DNA from: Hsuehochloa calcarea
Lineage: Eukaryota > Streptophyta > Magnoliopsida > Poales > Poaceae
Reading direction: 5' to 3'
NCBI GenBank assembly: GCA_036346395.1
Contig: CM070599.1
Location: forward strand, 29,689,232 to 29,753,231
Length of the DNA stretch: 64,000 nucleotides
The first letter of the stretch is position 1. Every line of letters begins with the position of its first letter. Below the pieces are notes generated by a model, which saw nothing but the letters and a program-made list of their open reading frames with translations, did not search any database and had not been told where the DNA came from. Positions 12,233 through 22,325 of this stretch are shown in pieces. The translations under genes and the position numbers were made by a program.

Positions 12233-12465
12233 AAAATATGGGAGACGCCGGCGGATTCGCCTCCCCTCACAAAAAAAGTTAGGGCTCCGCCAGAGCCCTA
12301 TCTAAAAAAGTATGGGGGCAGCGCCGGCTTCTCCTCCCCCTAGCAAAAAAAATAAAAGTTCGGGATCCCAAGAGCCCTATCTAAAAAAGTATGGGGGCGG
12401 CGCCCGCTTTACCTCCTCGTAAAAAAAGTTAGGGCTCCCCCGGAGCCCTATCTAAAAAGTGTGGG
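12190..12465 (+). repeat. Four tandem units of 71-79 bp, each with a short hairpin
   Basis: Just after the integrase end, a unit with 'aaaaaagttagggctcc', then 'gagccctatctaaaaaag', then a GC-rich 'tatgggggcggcgcc' segment repeats with anchors at about 12209, 12282, 12361 and 12432. Three of four units keep an inverted repeat GGGCTC(C)...(G)GAGCCC with a 3-5 nt loop. Its position, between pol and the antisense ORF of the same element, suggests a terminator-like or spacer repeat; function unknown. Confidence 0.8.
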
Positions 12466-12659
12466 AGACGGAACAGTCCATTGCTACATGCTTTATTATA
12501 ATAGATCCAAAGTACACCATACACGTACATAGCAACAACCGGAAGAAGCGGAGTTGCCACCAATAAAGCACAAATAATGCAATAAAATATCACCAACCAC
12601 ACTAATTACAGCTTCGTACATATACACCACACCCTGTCGCCCATCAGAGCTATAGCACA

Positions 12660-15640
12660 AAGTCTCACACCTCCGTCTGCATCGCCCACTCAAGAAGCTC
12701 CTCATCGAACGCCCCAATAGCGACAAGGTGTCGGTACTCCCTCTCCGCGTCGCATAGGGAACCGGAGGAGTCCCCGATAGAAGCCACCGCTGGCGAAGTG
12801 GCCGAATTGACGAACGAGGCCAATGGGGTAGCGGTCGCGGGGGTGGTGCCTTGCGCACGCAAAAAAGCCAAAAATGCTCCATAAACCCCTCCGAGTTCAC
12901 CAGTTTCCACCGCTGCCACTTCGCCTCGTGGTACACAGCCCCCCGGTAACATAGTTGCAGGGGCCAGATGGAAAGGAGGTTCTGGTTATCCTTCGTACCG
13001 CGCAGAGGCACTGTGACTTTCATTATTCGCACCCTAGGAGGGCGAGGCCCCCGCTGAGCGGTGCGTTGGAACAAAGGCGGCCTGACCTAAGCAAACCAAC
13101 AAGCAAAAGTATGAACACAACACGAGCGCAGACTTCAATGTAAATATGATTTGCAGCTATCATTTCATTCAAAATCGGAGGTCATTACAAAAAAAAAATA
13201 GCAACCCCCTCCCACCTAACTACGCCTCAGCACAAGAGCCGAAGCATGGAACATCTAAAAAACCTACGCAAAATCTACATTTGAAATTCTGAAGAAAGGC
13301 GGAGGGTCACACCTTGTCTGCGGTGGTGGCCCCCCGCTCGCCGGTAGCTTCGCTGTCCATCGTAGCCTTGCCCTTCGCCTTTTGCGCTAGCACAGAGCGA
13401 AGAGACTCCATCGCAGCATCACAGCCATGCGGCGCCCAGAAGTCATGGGCGAAGGTGTTACCCGCCTTTCGCGCCTACCGCTGATCGAAGGTAATCTCGG
13501 CCACGGGCGCCACAGACACGGAGCAGGCATTGAGGGTATCAACATGCCCACACCTGGCCCTCTACAGCGACACGAAAGCTGTCATCCAAGCGCCCTTCGC
13601 ACAATGGTCATCGTAGGCTTGCAGGCGGCCAAGCAGATCTCCCCGGCGCGCCAAAGCCGATCCAACATGACATTCACTTGCGCAGGTGTGTGCTTCCGAG
13701 GTAGCGGCACCGCTCCAAGCTTGGTCACGGCGCCCTCCAGCGACTCCAGGGCCTTCCACGTGGTGCGCGACACCATCTTCGCCAACTGTCGCTCCGCTTA
13801 GACCTCTGCCTCAAGATCGGCGCGAGCACCCCGAAGTGCCTGCACCTTCTCTCGGAGGTCGCGGCACTCCCCAGCCAGCTCGGCGACCCGCGCCTCCAGC
13901 TCCTTCACTCTCGTGGCGAGGGCCAAGCGCTCAGAGCAAAGCGACTCGTTCTGCGTGTGCTCCATGTCGACTCACTCCTAGACCTCCATGTAGCCGCGAC
14001 GGATGTCCCCTTCGAGCGCGCGGGACAACATCAAGGTCTGCGCAGAGCATACCGTGGTAAAAAATAGGCGAAGAAAGGAAATAAGAATGTTCGAACTTAC
14101 CCTCGCGGCATTGGCTTCGATCAACCTAAAACATCCAGTGTGTGGATATGCTTTTGAAAAACTACTCCACGCCGAGCGGGGAAGTGAAGCGAGACACCTC
14201 CTCACAAATAGTCATCGCCCCGGTGCTAACCTTAAAGTTATTGGTACACAATGGATCGAGGTATGCGGTACCCGTGGCACCGAACGTGCCAGCAACCGGG
14301 CCCACCTCCCCGGATGCCCCGGCACCAGAGACAGCCCCAGCCCTACCGGCACCGGAACCCCCGTCATCGGCCTCCTTGTCGCTCACAACTACAAAACACG
14401 TCAAGTTAGCACAACAACATAGCAAAAGTGTGCGGGAGGAACTCACCGATCGCGCTCCGGCCAGCAACGGGTACCTTCGCCAAGGTATCCTCAGACCCTC
14501 GGTCGTAGACGTGCGACGGAGTCCCAGCCGAAGACACTTCGAGGGATAGACTTGCCACACGAAATGAGAGGCCACCCTCTCCGCCGCTTCCGTGCCCTCT
14601 GCAGCAGCCATCAGAGAAACCAGGCATACTTCCGAAGAAGAGCCTGTCGAGCTCACACGCTTGACCCACCCCACAGGTACCTGCGCCACTTTCGACGGAC
14701 GTCCATCCATGTCCACCCTCGTGCAGCGGGAGCTGGTCATGTCCCAGAATCAACGCATTGCAAGGGCACTGCTCCAATCAGCCCCGAGGCGTTCAGCTCC
14801 TCCGACACGCAGTTTTTCTTCTTCCTCTCCTCAGGGTCGGGCCACTCCGCCAGGCGAACAGCCAGGTCTAAGTACACCAGGTTTATACGAGGCTCGCGCA
14901 CCACCAGCCCCCGCTACGCATACTCCTCCCCAGTATAGGGGACCAGAAGCTACTCCGTAACCCGCGTGGCCTCGTCAATAGGCAGCACTGCACGAGCGCC
15001 TTTGTAAAAAAAGAAGAAGGCAATAGTCCTTACCTCCCTCGCCGCCCGACAAATCGAAGGAGGGGAGGCCACCCCTCGCTGCCACAAGCTTCACGTTCCA
15101 CCCCCGCGCGAGGGACCATACCCGAAGCGTGCAAGACTCCTCCACAAGATCCCTCGATGTCAAGTCCGGGGAGGGTGTCAGTTGGATAGACCCTCCGGTC
15201 GAGCGCAAGCCGTCACCCGTCGGGGACTTGTGGTAAAACCACCACCGAGTCCAGATAGTCTCCCACCTGTTCCTGTACGCGGGAGCCAGCAAATACTGGA
15301 GACATCGCGCTTTGGGCTAAAAATTGACGCTCCCAAAGTTAAGCATCTCACCGGTATCCTTCTTCTTCTTCGGTTGACACCGCCCATCATGAAGGTACAT
15401 GAAGAGTCGACCCTCCCCGCTCACACCCGCGGACCGCATCACCCAATCGAACACACCAAGCTTGACGATGGAGTTGGGTGTCAGTTGCGCCAGCTCCACC
15501 AGGCACAGCTAGAGCACGCTGGCCACCAACTCCACGTAGGGAAAGCAAAGGCCGGCGTCGAAGAAAGTGACGAAGATAATAGCCTCGTCTTCCCAGGGCT
15601 CCAGCACTGTCTCCATGCTAGGGGCTCACACCTATGTCAG
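12660..15640 (-). pseudogene. Antisense ORF of the Tat-lineage element (putative gypsy-type transposon protein), decayed
   Basis: Opposite in strand to the integrase at 11107-12232 and downstream of it. Read from 15640 leftwards, 15620-15310 gives a block containing VTFFDAGLCFPYVEL, ELAQLTPNSIVKLGVFDW and GRLFMYLHDGRCQPKKKKDT; 15292-15010 continues NRWETIWTRWWFYHKSPTGD. These resemble the plant 'putative gypsy type transposon' family (PF04195 type), from memory. A coiled coil follows at 13962-13800 (SERLALATRVKELEARVAEL), then 13785-13582 (WKALESLEGAVTKLGAVPLP). The last readable part is 12952-12665. Stops (15500, 15300) and frame changes break it. Possible introns at GT...AG sites were not resolved. 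Grande and RIRE2 relatives carry ORFs in this place and direction. Confidence 0.6.
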
Positions 15641-15779
15641 GTCTGATAACGTTCCCTCATCCTTTAGCGTGCGCAAGACATAATGCCTTACCGACGAGCA
15701 ACCAAGCTCGTTGGTATAAGCAATCGCCCGCCACCATCCCTGGGACGCTTTGTCATGACGCCACACAGAAGGCAAAGGC

Positions 15780-17005
15780 ACCGGAGCTAGATCCCTCGGA
15801 GAAGAAACACAAACAACAACGCCTAGGGTTGTTAGAAAGAAAGTGGCATAAAGGGGGATACCCCCTTATTTATACCCGCACCAGGCCCACAAAATGACAG
15901 GGTGTGGAAGCCGAAAAGCCACACGCTAATCATTGGTCGACACGTATGCCCTAAACGGAACAATAGTTACATGTCATTATATCGCATAGGGCCCAACAAA
16001 CAGCGTCAAAGCACGGCACCCAACGGTAGCGCGCATCACCCGAAGAGGCGTCATCAGGACTGCCAGCCGACCAAATACGGCCGAAGCAACAAGGCTTCGA
16101 ATACATGGTGTTTTGACTACAAGTAAAGCAGACCAAGAGCAACGCATCGAAACATCCCTGAAGGAGACGCGCACGGAGGAAACAACACAAACATGCTTCG
16201 CTAGGTCGAAGGGGACGATGTGTCTGGACTCTTCTGGAGAATGACACGGTTTCAGCCCTGACGAAGCAGGACCTCGACCGCGAGGGGCTTGTCTTAGGGG
16301 TGGCCCCACCGGCCCCAATAACTGGCAAAGATCGCAGGGTAGACCTCGCGACCTGCGAGCACAAAGGCTCCCCACTTTGGGAGGCACCAGGCGCCCCTTC
16401 GGGAGGCTCCGAGGAGGACCCAGAGCACCCGGAAGGGTCTCTGGAGGTCCCCAGACGCCCCTTCGGGGAGGACCCGGAGCCTCCCCGGAGGGTCTCTGAG
16501 GTACCGTGGGGCCGGAAGCAACGGGTCATCCGGGGCCACCTCGGGGGAGCCGGAGGGTTCCGCAGCTGACTCCACCTCGGTAGTCCTAGACGCCCCTTTG
16601 GGATGCTCCGGGTGAAGCCCGGAGGGCTACCGGAGCACCACAAGACCAGGAGCTGCAGTTTGTCTAGGCTACCTCGGGAGAAGTGAAGGATGCCTGGGGC
16701 CTCCTCGGCCTGGGGGCGTTCTACACCCCGTAAGGTGCCTCGGGCATCGGTGGACCAGGTGGACCAAGCCTAGGAGGGCCCACTATGGGCTGAAGGCTAT
16801 GCGTGGGGGGAAGCCCCTGCAACCCCTACGCGTATATGACCTTTTTAGGGTAGGATAGTAACATCATTTAAGGATTTTATAAGTCCCAGCATTCCCCCAT
16901 GTAACAAGGCAGATCCAGTTTTTTGGAACAACTAATACACATACATTTTTCTGGCAGCTGGTCCCTTATCTTGAGGACTCTCCGGTCACTCCAAGGACAC
17001 CGGGG
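15780..17005 (+). repeat. Probable 3' LTR region of the Tat-lineage element, with GC-rich internal repeats
   Basis: No gene is recognisable. A GC-rich block at 16340-16700 repeats 'cgccccttcgggagg', 'ggagggtctctgagg' and 'ggacccggagc' with variations. An AT-richer tail follows, with a TATA-like 'tttataagtc' at about 16876-16885. The interval lies between the antisense ORF and an unrelated element. LTR ends (TG...CA) could not be fixed, so this is inference from position and composition. Confidence 0.4.
15866..15874 (-). promoter_or_regulatory. TATA box directed into the antisense ORF
   Basis: The minus strand reads TATAAATAA in a GC-rich setting, about 230 bp upstream of the first recognisable codons of the antisense ORF (15640). 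It probably lies within the 3' LTR of the Tat-lineage element. The arrangement resembles that of the LTR at 29471-30373, where an antisense-directed TATA box lies near the inner LTR end. Confidence 0.45.
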
Positions 17006-17023
17006 GTCCCCTCCTCTTACTGT

Positions 17024-18012
17024 CTAGCCTTCTTTTGCTACGACAATGAACTTCTTGGTTCTCTCCAAAACTCCTTCCTGGACACTAGCAAGGGTTGCTG
17101 CCATTGCCACAATATTTGGCATTTGAATTGCTACTACAACTCGCAATTCTTCCTTCAATCCCAACACGAATCTGGTTACCAGCATTAATCCACCTATAGG
17201 ATGATCATACAATCTAACCTGGTAAACTAGAGCATCAAATTTTCTCATGTATTCCTCTACAAATCCAATTTTCCTTAAAATCAACAATTCTATCATCTTG
17301 TCTCTTTGTGTATCCCCTTCAAATTTAGAGATCACTGCACCATGGCATACATAGGTCATCTTGTAAGCTTGATACCAGTGTGCAACATTGTCTGTCATGT
17401 ACATCGTTGCCGCCGCAACTTTGAATCCATCTGGGATCTTGTACAACGCAAAAAAATTGTGACACTTATCCACCCAGATCCTTGCATCTGTTCCATCAAA
17501 TCTAGGGAAATCCATTTTTGGCATCCAATTCCTTCCTCCTTGTTCTGGATTTCCTCGTTTGAATTCTGGAACCTCAGCTATAACCGGAGTGGGTGGAGGA
17601 AATTGTTCCTGCGGCTTTTGGGCAGGGAGAATCTCTTGTCGTCCCACCGTTTGGGCTCTCTCCTCTCCGGGCCTTGCCGCGAGAACCCCAGCTTCATCCC
17701 TTATTGGAACCTCCAAAGGCGACGATGTTGTTCCTTTGAGAGCCTTCTTCACCATCACCTAATCTTGCTGGACTTGGCCAATGGAATCCATCGACATGGT
17801 TAACTTCAACTGCATCTCCTCCATCTTCTCACTCTATTGTTCTAACTTCTGATCTACCGCCACCATGTGCGAATTCATCTCCTCCCTTGTAATTTGCATC
17901 TCGATCTGGAGAAATTCCACTACCCTAACCTCCATCCCCTCCATTGTCGTCACCATCTGGCGAACTTGCGCGTCCGGCTTAGACGGAGCCGTGGTGCCCT
18001 TGCTTCCCTAGC
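17024..18012 (-). pseudogene. gypsy gag fragment with in-frame stops
   Basis: The minus-strand frame 17758-17024 (244 codons) contains a retrotransposon gag domain: KMDFPRFDGTDARIWVDKCH, then YMTDNVAHWYQAYK, then EYMRKFDALVYQVRLYDHP and LKEELRVVVAIQMPN. The same frame continues upstream to about 18012 with MEVRVVEFLQIEMQITREEM and a coiled-coil-like stretch, broken by two stop codons (17760, about 17835). It stops at 17023, where the rest of the element is missing. A primer binding site and LTR lie directly upstream (18121-18426), so this is the 5' end of a truncated element. Confidence 0.85.
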
Positions 18013-18120
18013 CGACTGAACCTAGGTTTAGGTCTTACAGCAATCACCCAAGGGCGATCACTCCCCTTCCCCTTGGGATTTCACTAGTCAAGGCTACGTA
18101 AATCGCAGGATCAATCCACA

Positions 18121-18133
18121 GGCTTTGATACCA
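18121..18133 (-). other. Primer binding site, tRNA-Met type
   Basis: The minus strand reads TGGTATCAAAGCC, one base from the usual TGGTATCAGAGCC. It starts 3 nt inside the LTR end at 18137 and precedes the gag fragment. Confidence 0.85.
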
Positions 18134-18136
18134 TAA

Positions 18137-18426
18137 TGTCATGTCTTGATCTTCAGTAAGACGCCATCGAAGAAGAACACAGAAAGAGGGAGGAGAAGAT
18201 ACACTACAATGCTTGTATTTTCATTCGATGGATCTTTTCGGAAACTACACAATGTTCCTATAAACGTCTCTCTCACCCTAGTTCTTACATGGGCCAGGCC
18301 CAACACACATAACACGACTCAACCGAAGATTACTCAGGTCTCTCCCGCCTACTTGAGTCCATCCTCATCTCCTCTGTTGCCGTATCCAGAACCTATCTGT
18401 TACCACTAGCGTCCCCTGTCATCACA
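18137..18426 (-). repeat. Short 5' LTR (290 bp) of the truncated gypsy element
   Basis: The plus strand starts TGTCATGTCTTG and ends GTCATCACA, giving TG...CA ends next to the primer binding site. No partner LTR is present in the window; the element is cut at 17023. Target-site duplication cannot be tested because the other end is missing. Confidence 0.75.
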
Positions 18427-18820
18427 TATCGTAAAATTATTAAGATTCTATCAAATTAAGATTCTACTTACGATCGAATCGGTTAAATAAATCTAGGGTC
18501 ATAGAATTGGAATAATTTAACACCCGAATTGAAATTTTGACAACCTTGCTTGCAATTACTAGAAAATACAACGGATCATATATGCCTCAAAAAACACAAG
18601 TTAAATCTTGCAATTCACAATAAATTTTGAACTCTATCATAAGTTGCAACAAGAATGCTAGTTAAACTTAGCATTTTGGGCATCCATACGGTTTGGTGAT
18701 CATCCATCGTAAATAGATATTATCATTTTTATAAAATATCAATCCATGTGATTACTTTAGCTCACATTACAATTTACGAAGTACCAAAACTAACGCGCAG
18801 ATACTCCTTGTATGAAGTAA

Positions 18821-18828
18821 TATATAAA
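18821..18828 (+). promoter_or_regulatory. TATA box of the four-exon gene
   Basis: TATATAAA lies 151 bp upstream of the ATG at 18979, in AT-rich sequence that turns GC-rich at about 18870. This is the expected distance for a plant core promoter with a 100-130 nt leader. The rest of 18427-18820 shows no gene. Confidence 0.6.
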
Positions 18829-18978
18829 CGCAAGGGGCGATGTGCAAAAGCGCCACTCCTTACTAGATTACGGCCGGGTGGCGCGGGCCGGTCACTTCTT
18901 TCCTCCTCCCTGCCGTCGCTCCGCCGCCCAAATCCACCCGAAGAAGGAAAGCAAGCCTCTTCTCCTCTCTCACCTCCG

Positions 18979-21604
18979 ATGGCCTCGAGCTTGGTCATCG
19001 GCGTTGGCGGCAGCGGAGGGGCGGAAGGGGGTGTTGGAGAGGGGCCGACGACGCTGGACGAGCTGTACCACATCAACGTGGTGACGGCCGAGCTGCACTT
19101 CAAGTTCCGCAAGGGGCTCCAGGGCCTCCGCGTCGGCCTCAACCTTGAGGCTGGTTCCATCTCCCTCCTCTTTCCCCCTCCTAAACCCTAAACCTCAAAG
19201 GCTTGAGACGAATTGAACTGGCTCGTTGATCTCTTGGTTCCTTTACCGATTCGTTTATCTTGAATTTTTTCCACAAGAATCGATCTTGTTAATTGTGAAA
19301 ATTCTAAGTCATGGTGAATAGCGATGCCTGTGTATTGGACATAATGGGACTCTTCCTGGAATCTTTTCCCCTGGTGATACACTGGGACAGTGTCAACCTG
19401 CTCAAAATCAGATCGATTTAGACTTACGTTGTTAGGATGGTTATTGATATTCAAATGTGTTGTCTGAAACCGGTTGTGCTGAGATCTAAGTCCTACTGTA
19501 ATGCTGTCTTGTTCGCTTCAGTTCTATAACCTTGAGGTGAACGATTTCGAGGCAAAAGTAGTTCTGAAGCCACTGGACTACGACCGGAAGTGGAAGTTCC
19601 AGTACAAGCCCATCAATGGTGTCTGGTGACATACAACTGCTTTCCAAGAAGATACCAGTCACAAAGTTTCTCAACCTGCAGGTTCTTTTCTTCGTTGAAT
19701 CTTGTTATTTGTGCATCGTTGTTGTGATAGCTAGAACCAGTTACATATTTGGCACAGTTTTGTTTGAGACAAGTGACAGCTAGTTTGTACTCTCCATTAA
19801 TATCTTCCTTGCAATACGCCGATATGGCTTTTAATGGTGCAACTATAGATGTTAATTGGTCATTGCAGCTACAAATTATGCATTCCGATGCTTGATTATA
19901 GCAACTTTTTTCATGGACAAGATGTCAGTCTATGCATGCAGTTATCTTTTACTTGAATGCACAGATTTGATGTGAGTAGAATTTAGAAATAAGGAGATTA
20001 GGAGTTGAGGCAGTTCAGAAATTGGATTGCTAAAAAGCTTATTCTTATGTATTTTCTGGCGTGATTCTGATAGGGGAATGTAGAATTTAGAAACAGGGAG
20101 ATTAGGAGTTGAGGCAGTTCAGACACAACGTTTGGAGTGTTAAAAAGCTTATTCTTATGTATTTTCTGGCGCGATTCTGATAGGGGAATGTAGAATTTAG
20201 AAACAAGGAGATTAGGAGTTGAGGCAGTTCAGACACAATGTTTGGAGTGTTAAAAAGCTTATCCTTATGTATTTTCTGCCGTGATTATGTTAGTGGAATG
20301 TTGGATACAAATATTTGGTTACACCTCAATTAAGCACACTTATTTTCTATAGAAATTGCATCTTATATATGTGTCAACTTTGATCGCAATATTCTTCAGA
20401 AAGTGTCCCTTTGCATGCATCAAATTTTATTAATTTAAGCTAGAATTACACATGTTCATTTCTTAGTTTATGTGGAATAAGAGAAACTCTAAATAATGGA
20501 GTAGATGTCATCTTTTTTTGGTTTACAATTTGTCATGGGCAGTTAGGGATAATTAAGAACATATTTTTTTCGGTATGCTATAGTACCTAACCATGTATGA
20601 TGCTGCTTAACCGCTATCACATGCCAAATTCTGGGTGGCTAAAATCACAAAGTTCCTGGGGGGCATAACAATATGCTTTGATGATAAATGGTACTATTTG
20701 CTTCAGTTAGCAATCTCAGCAGCGGATCGGTCCTTTAAAACTGGTTTACAACAGATGGCTGTGTTGCTTTTCTTCACATATACATCAGGGACAGAGTGTC
20801 GACTATTTGTCCTAGCGAGACAGTCTAATGGGCATTACCCTTGCAAAAGAAATGTAGACATGTACTACCATCTAAAATCTAACAAACATATGCCATAAGC
20901 ATGCTAAGGTAGAAAATATCAGATTAGTTGGTCATACCGCACATGATCAACACGTCCAAAGCCAGAAAGGCTAAAGTGGTTAAAAATAAAATGCCTCTCT
21001 AGAAAGTTCACTTTGATTGGAGAAGTTCCTTTTGTGGCGTTGATAATACATAAAATTTCTAACGCCAATGGTAATACAGGTTGGCATTGGTCACAATTTC
21101 CCACTTAATGCAACTGGATGGAAGTGGAAGCTTTTAAAATTTCTAACGACAATGGTAATACAGGTTGGCATTGGTCACAATTTCCAGCTTAATGCAACTG
21201 AATGGAAGTGGAAGCTTTCTACTAGCTTGGGGGGGAGATGGTGTCTCTGAGATAATAAACAAATCAAAAATCAGTATGTTCCCAGGGTTTGATTTGAGGA
21301 TTGGATGGAGAGCTGAATATGTGCTTCCTGAGATTCATGGGTAAATCCTAGTCAACACTCAACACTGCTGAAAATACTTGTGACTTGTGAGTAGACATTG
21401 TTGCAAACGGGATTCTAGTATTTATCGATAACCTACTAACCGAGGGCAATTTGAACTCACAATCACTACAACCCAACTATTGTTATCTTTGCTACACGCA
21501 GGGCTGTTGGCGCAGGAGAACCTGCCTTCAGTATGAACTATGGGCGATTGCAAGCATCCATAGATCGGGTTGAGGCTATTGTAACCCAGTCAGATCGTTA
21601 TTGA
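18979..21604 (+). CDS. Conserved plant gene of unknown function, four exons
   Basis: Proposed exons: 18979-19149, 19522-19681, 21164-21340, 21502-21604. The first encodes MASSLVIGVGGSGG, then TTLDELYHINVVTAELHFKF; exon 2 FYNLEVNDFEAKVVLKPLDY; exon 3 VGIGHNFQLNATEWKWKLST, then PGFDLRIGWRAEYVLPEI; exon 4 GEPAFSMNYGRLQASIDRVE and stop TGA at 21602. Phases agree (0, 0, 2) and the product would be about 200 aa, soluble or beta-rich, with no signal peptide. I do not recognise a functional family. Oddities: intron 1 needs a GC donor (GAG|GC); exon 2 needs one base fewer near 19627; exon 3 has seven Gs at 21229-21235 where six keep the frame; exon 3's start is duplicated upstream. Splicing is inferred from frame and consensus only. 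It is either a live gene with consensus errors or a recent pseudogene. It converges on the SPC25 gene. Confidence 0.72.
19976..20300 (+). repeat. Intronic minisatellite, three units of about 104-110 bp
   Basis: In intron 2 a unit beginning 'gtagaatttagaaa' and including 'ggagattaggagttgaggc' and 'aaaaagcttattcttatg' starts at about 19976, 20080 and 20190. Units two and three are nearly identical; unit one lacks about 6 bp. No coding or mobile-element features are seen. Confidence 0.9.
21052..21219 (+). repeat. 84-bp tandem duplication covering the 3' splice site and start of exon 3
   Basis: 'aaaatttctaacg' occurs at 21052 and 21136, followed in both copies by 'caatggtaatacag' and the exon start GTTGGCATTGGTCAC. 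Both copies keep an acceptor (AG at 21078-21079 and 21162-21163). 84 bp is 28 codons, and the frame is open through both copies, so use of the first acceptor would add a second copy of the VGIGHNF...NAT.WKWKL segment to the protein. Confidence 0.88.
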
Positions 21605-22325
21605 TCTCCTACGATGGAGGCATACTAGTATGGCGATGCTGATATGGTACGAAAGGGGGTCTTCGACTGTAATTGTCTCACCCGAATCCCATGTATTTTG
21701 AGGCTTTGTATATGATGTACAGCAGTTAGCAAACTGTTATTTTAGGATCATCTGAGTATTTTCGAGTTTCTCTAAACCCTTGTGCGGCGTGTCTTGTTTT
21801 GGACAACATAATGAATTATGTTCTAGCTGATTGTGTTTGGCACATGGACCGTCTACTTTTGGGCTACTCGTGTTCAACGGCTTTCACATTAACGAGTCAC
21901 CTAGTGAGATACATTAACAGATAACCTGGGCTGTATTGGTACATACTTTCATCGGATAAGAGGTTGGTATATGATGTCAAGCATTTAGGCAGTGCTACTG
22001 CTGACACATCACCGTCCCAATATACCTGCCTACAGCATGCATAGCAGACGAAATAAGTAAACGCGCTCCAACGGGTACTTGATTTCTGTTGAAATGACGA
22101 GGTGACATGAACAACAGAACGAAAATAATAGAAAGCTCTGACCACAGTGATTAAATATCCATCGAAACTTGTATGCTACAAAACTGCAACGATGTGTGTC
22201 TGGACGGCACTTCATTTGCCAGTCAAACAGTACTGTCTCACAAAAGTGTCTTTTGAGTAGGCTAAGCTTTCTTCCACGAAAGGGATTTCCCTAGACGGCT
22301 AACATCACAGACACGCGCTACCAAT

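Noticed and set aside
16294..16643. Overlapping Gly/Pro/Arg-rich open frames on both strands
   Set aside because: They arise from the repeated GC-rich motif in the presumed LTR; no start context or motif supports a gene.
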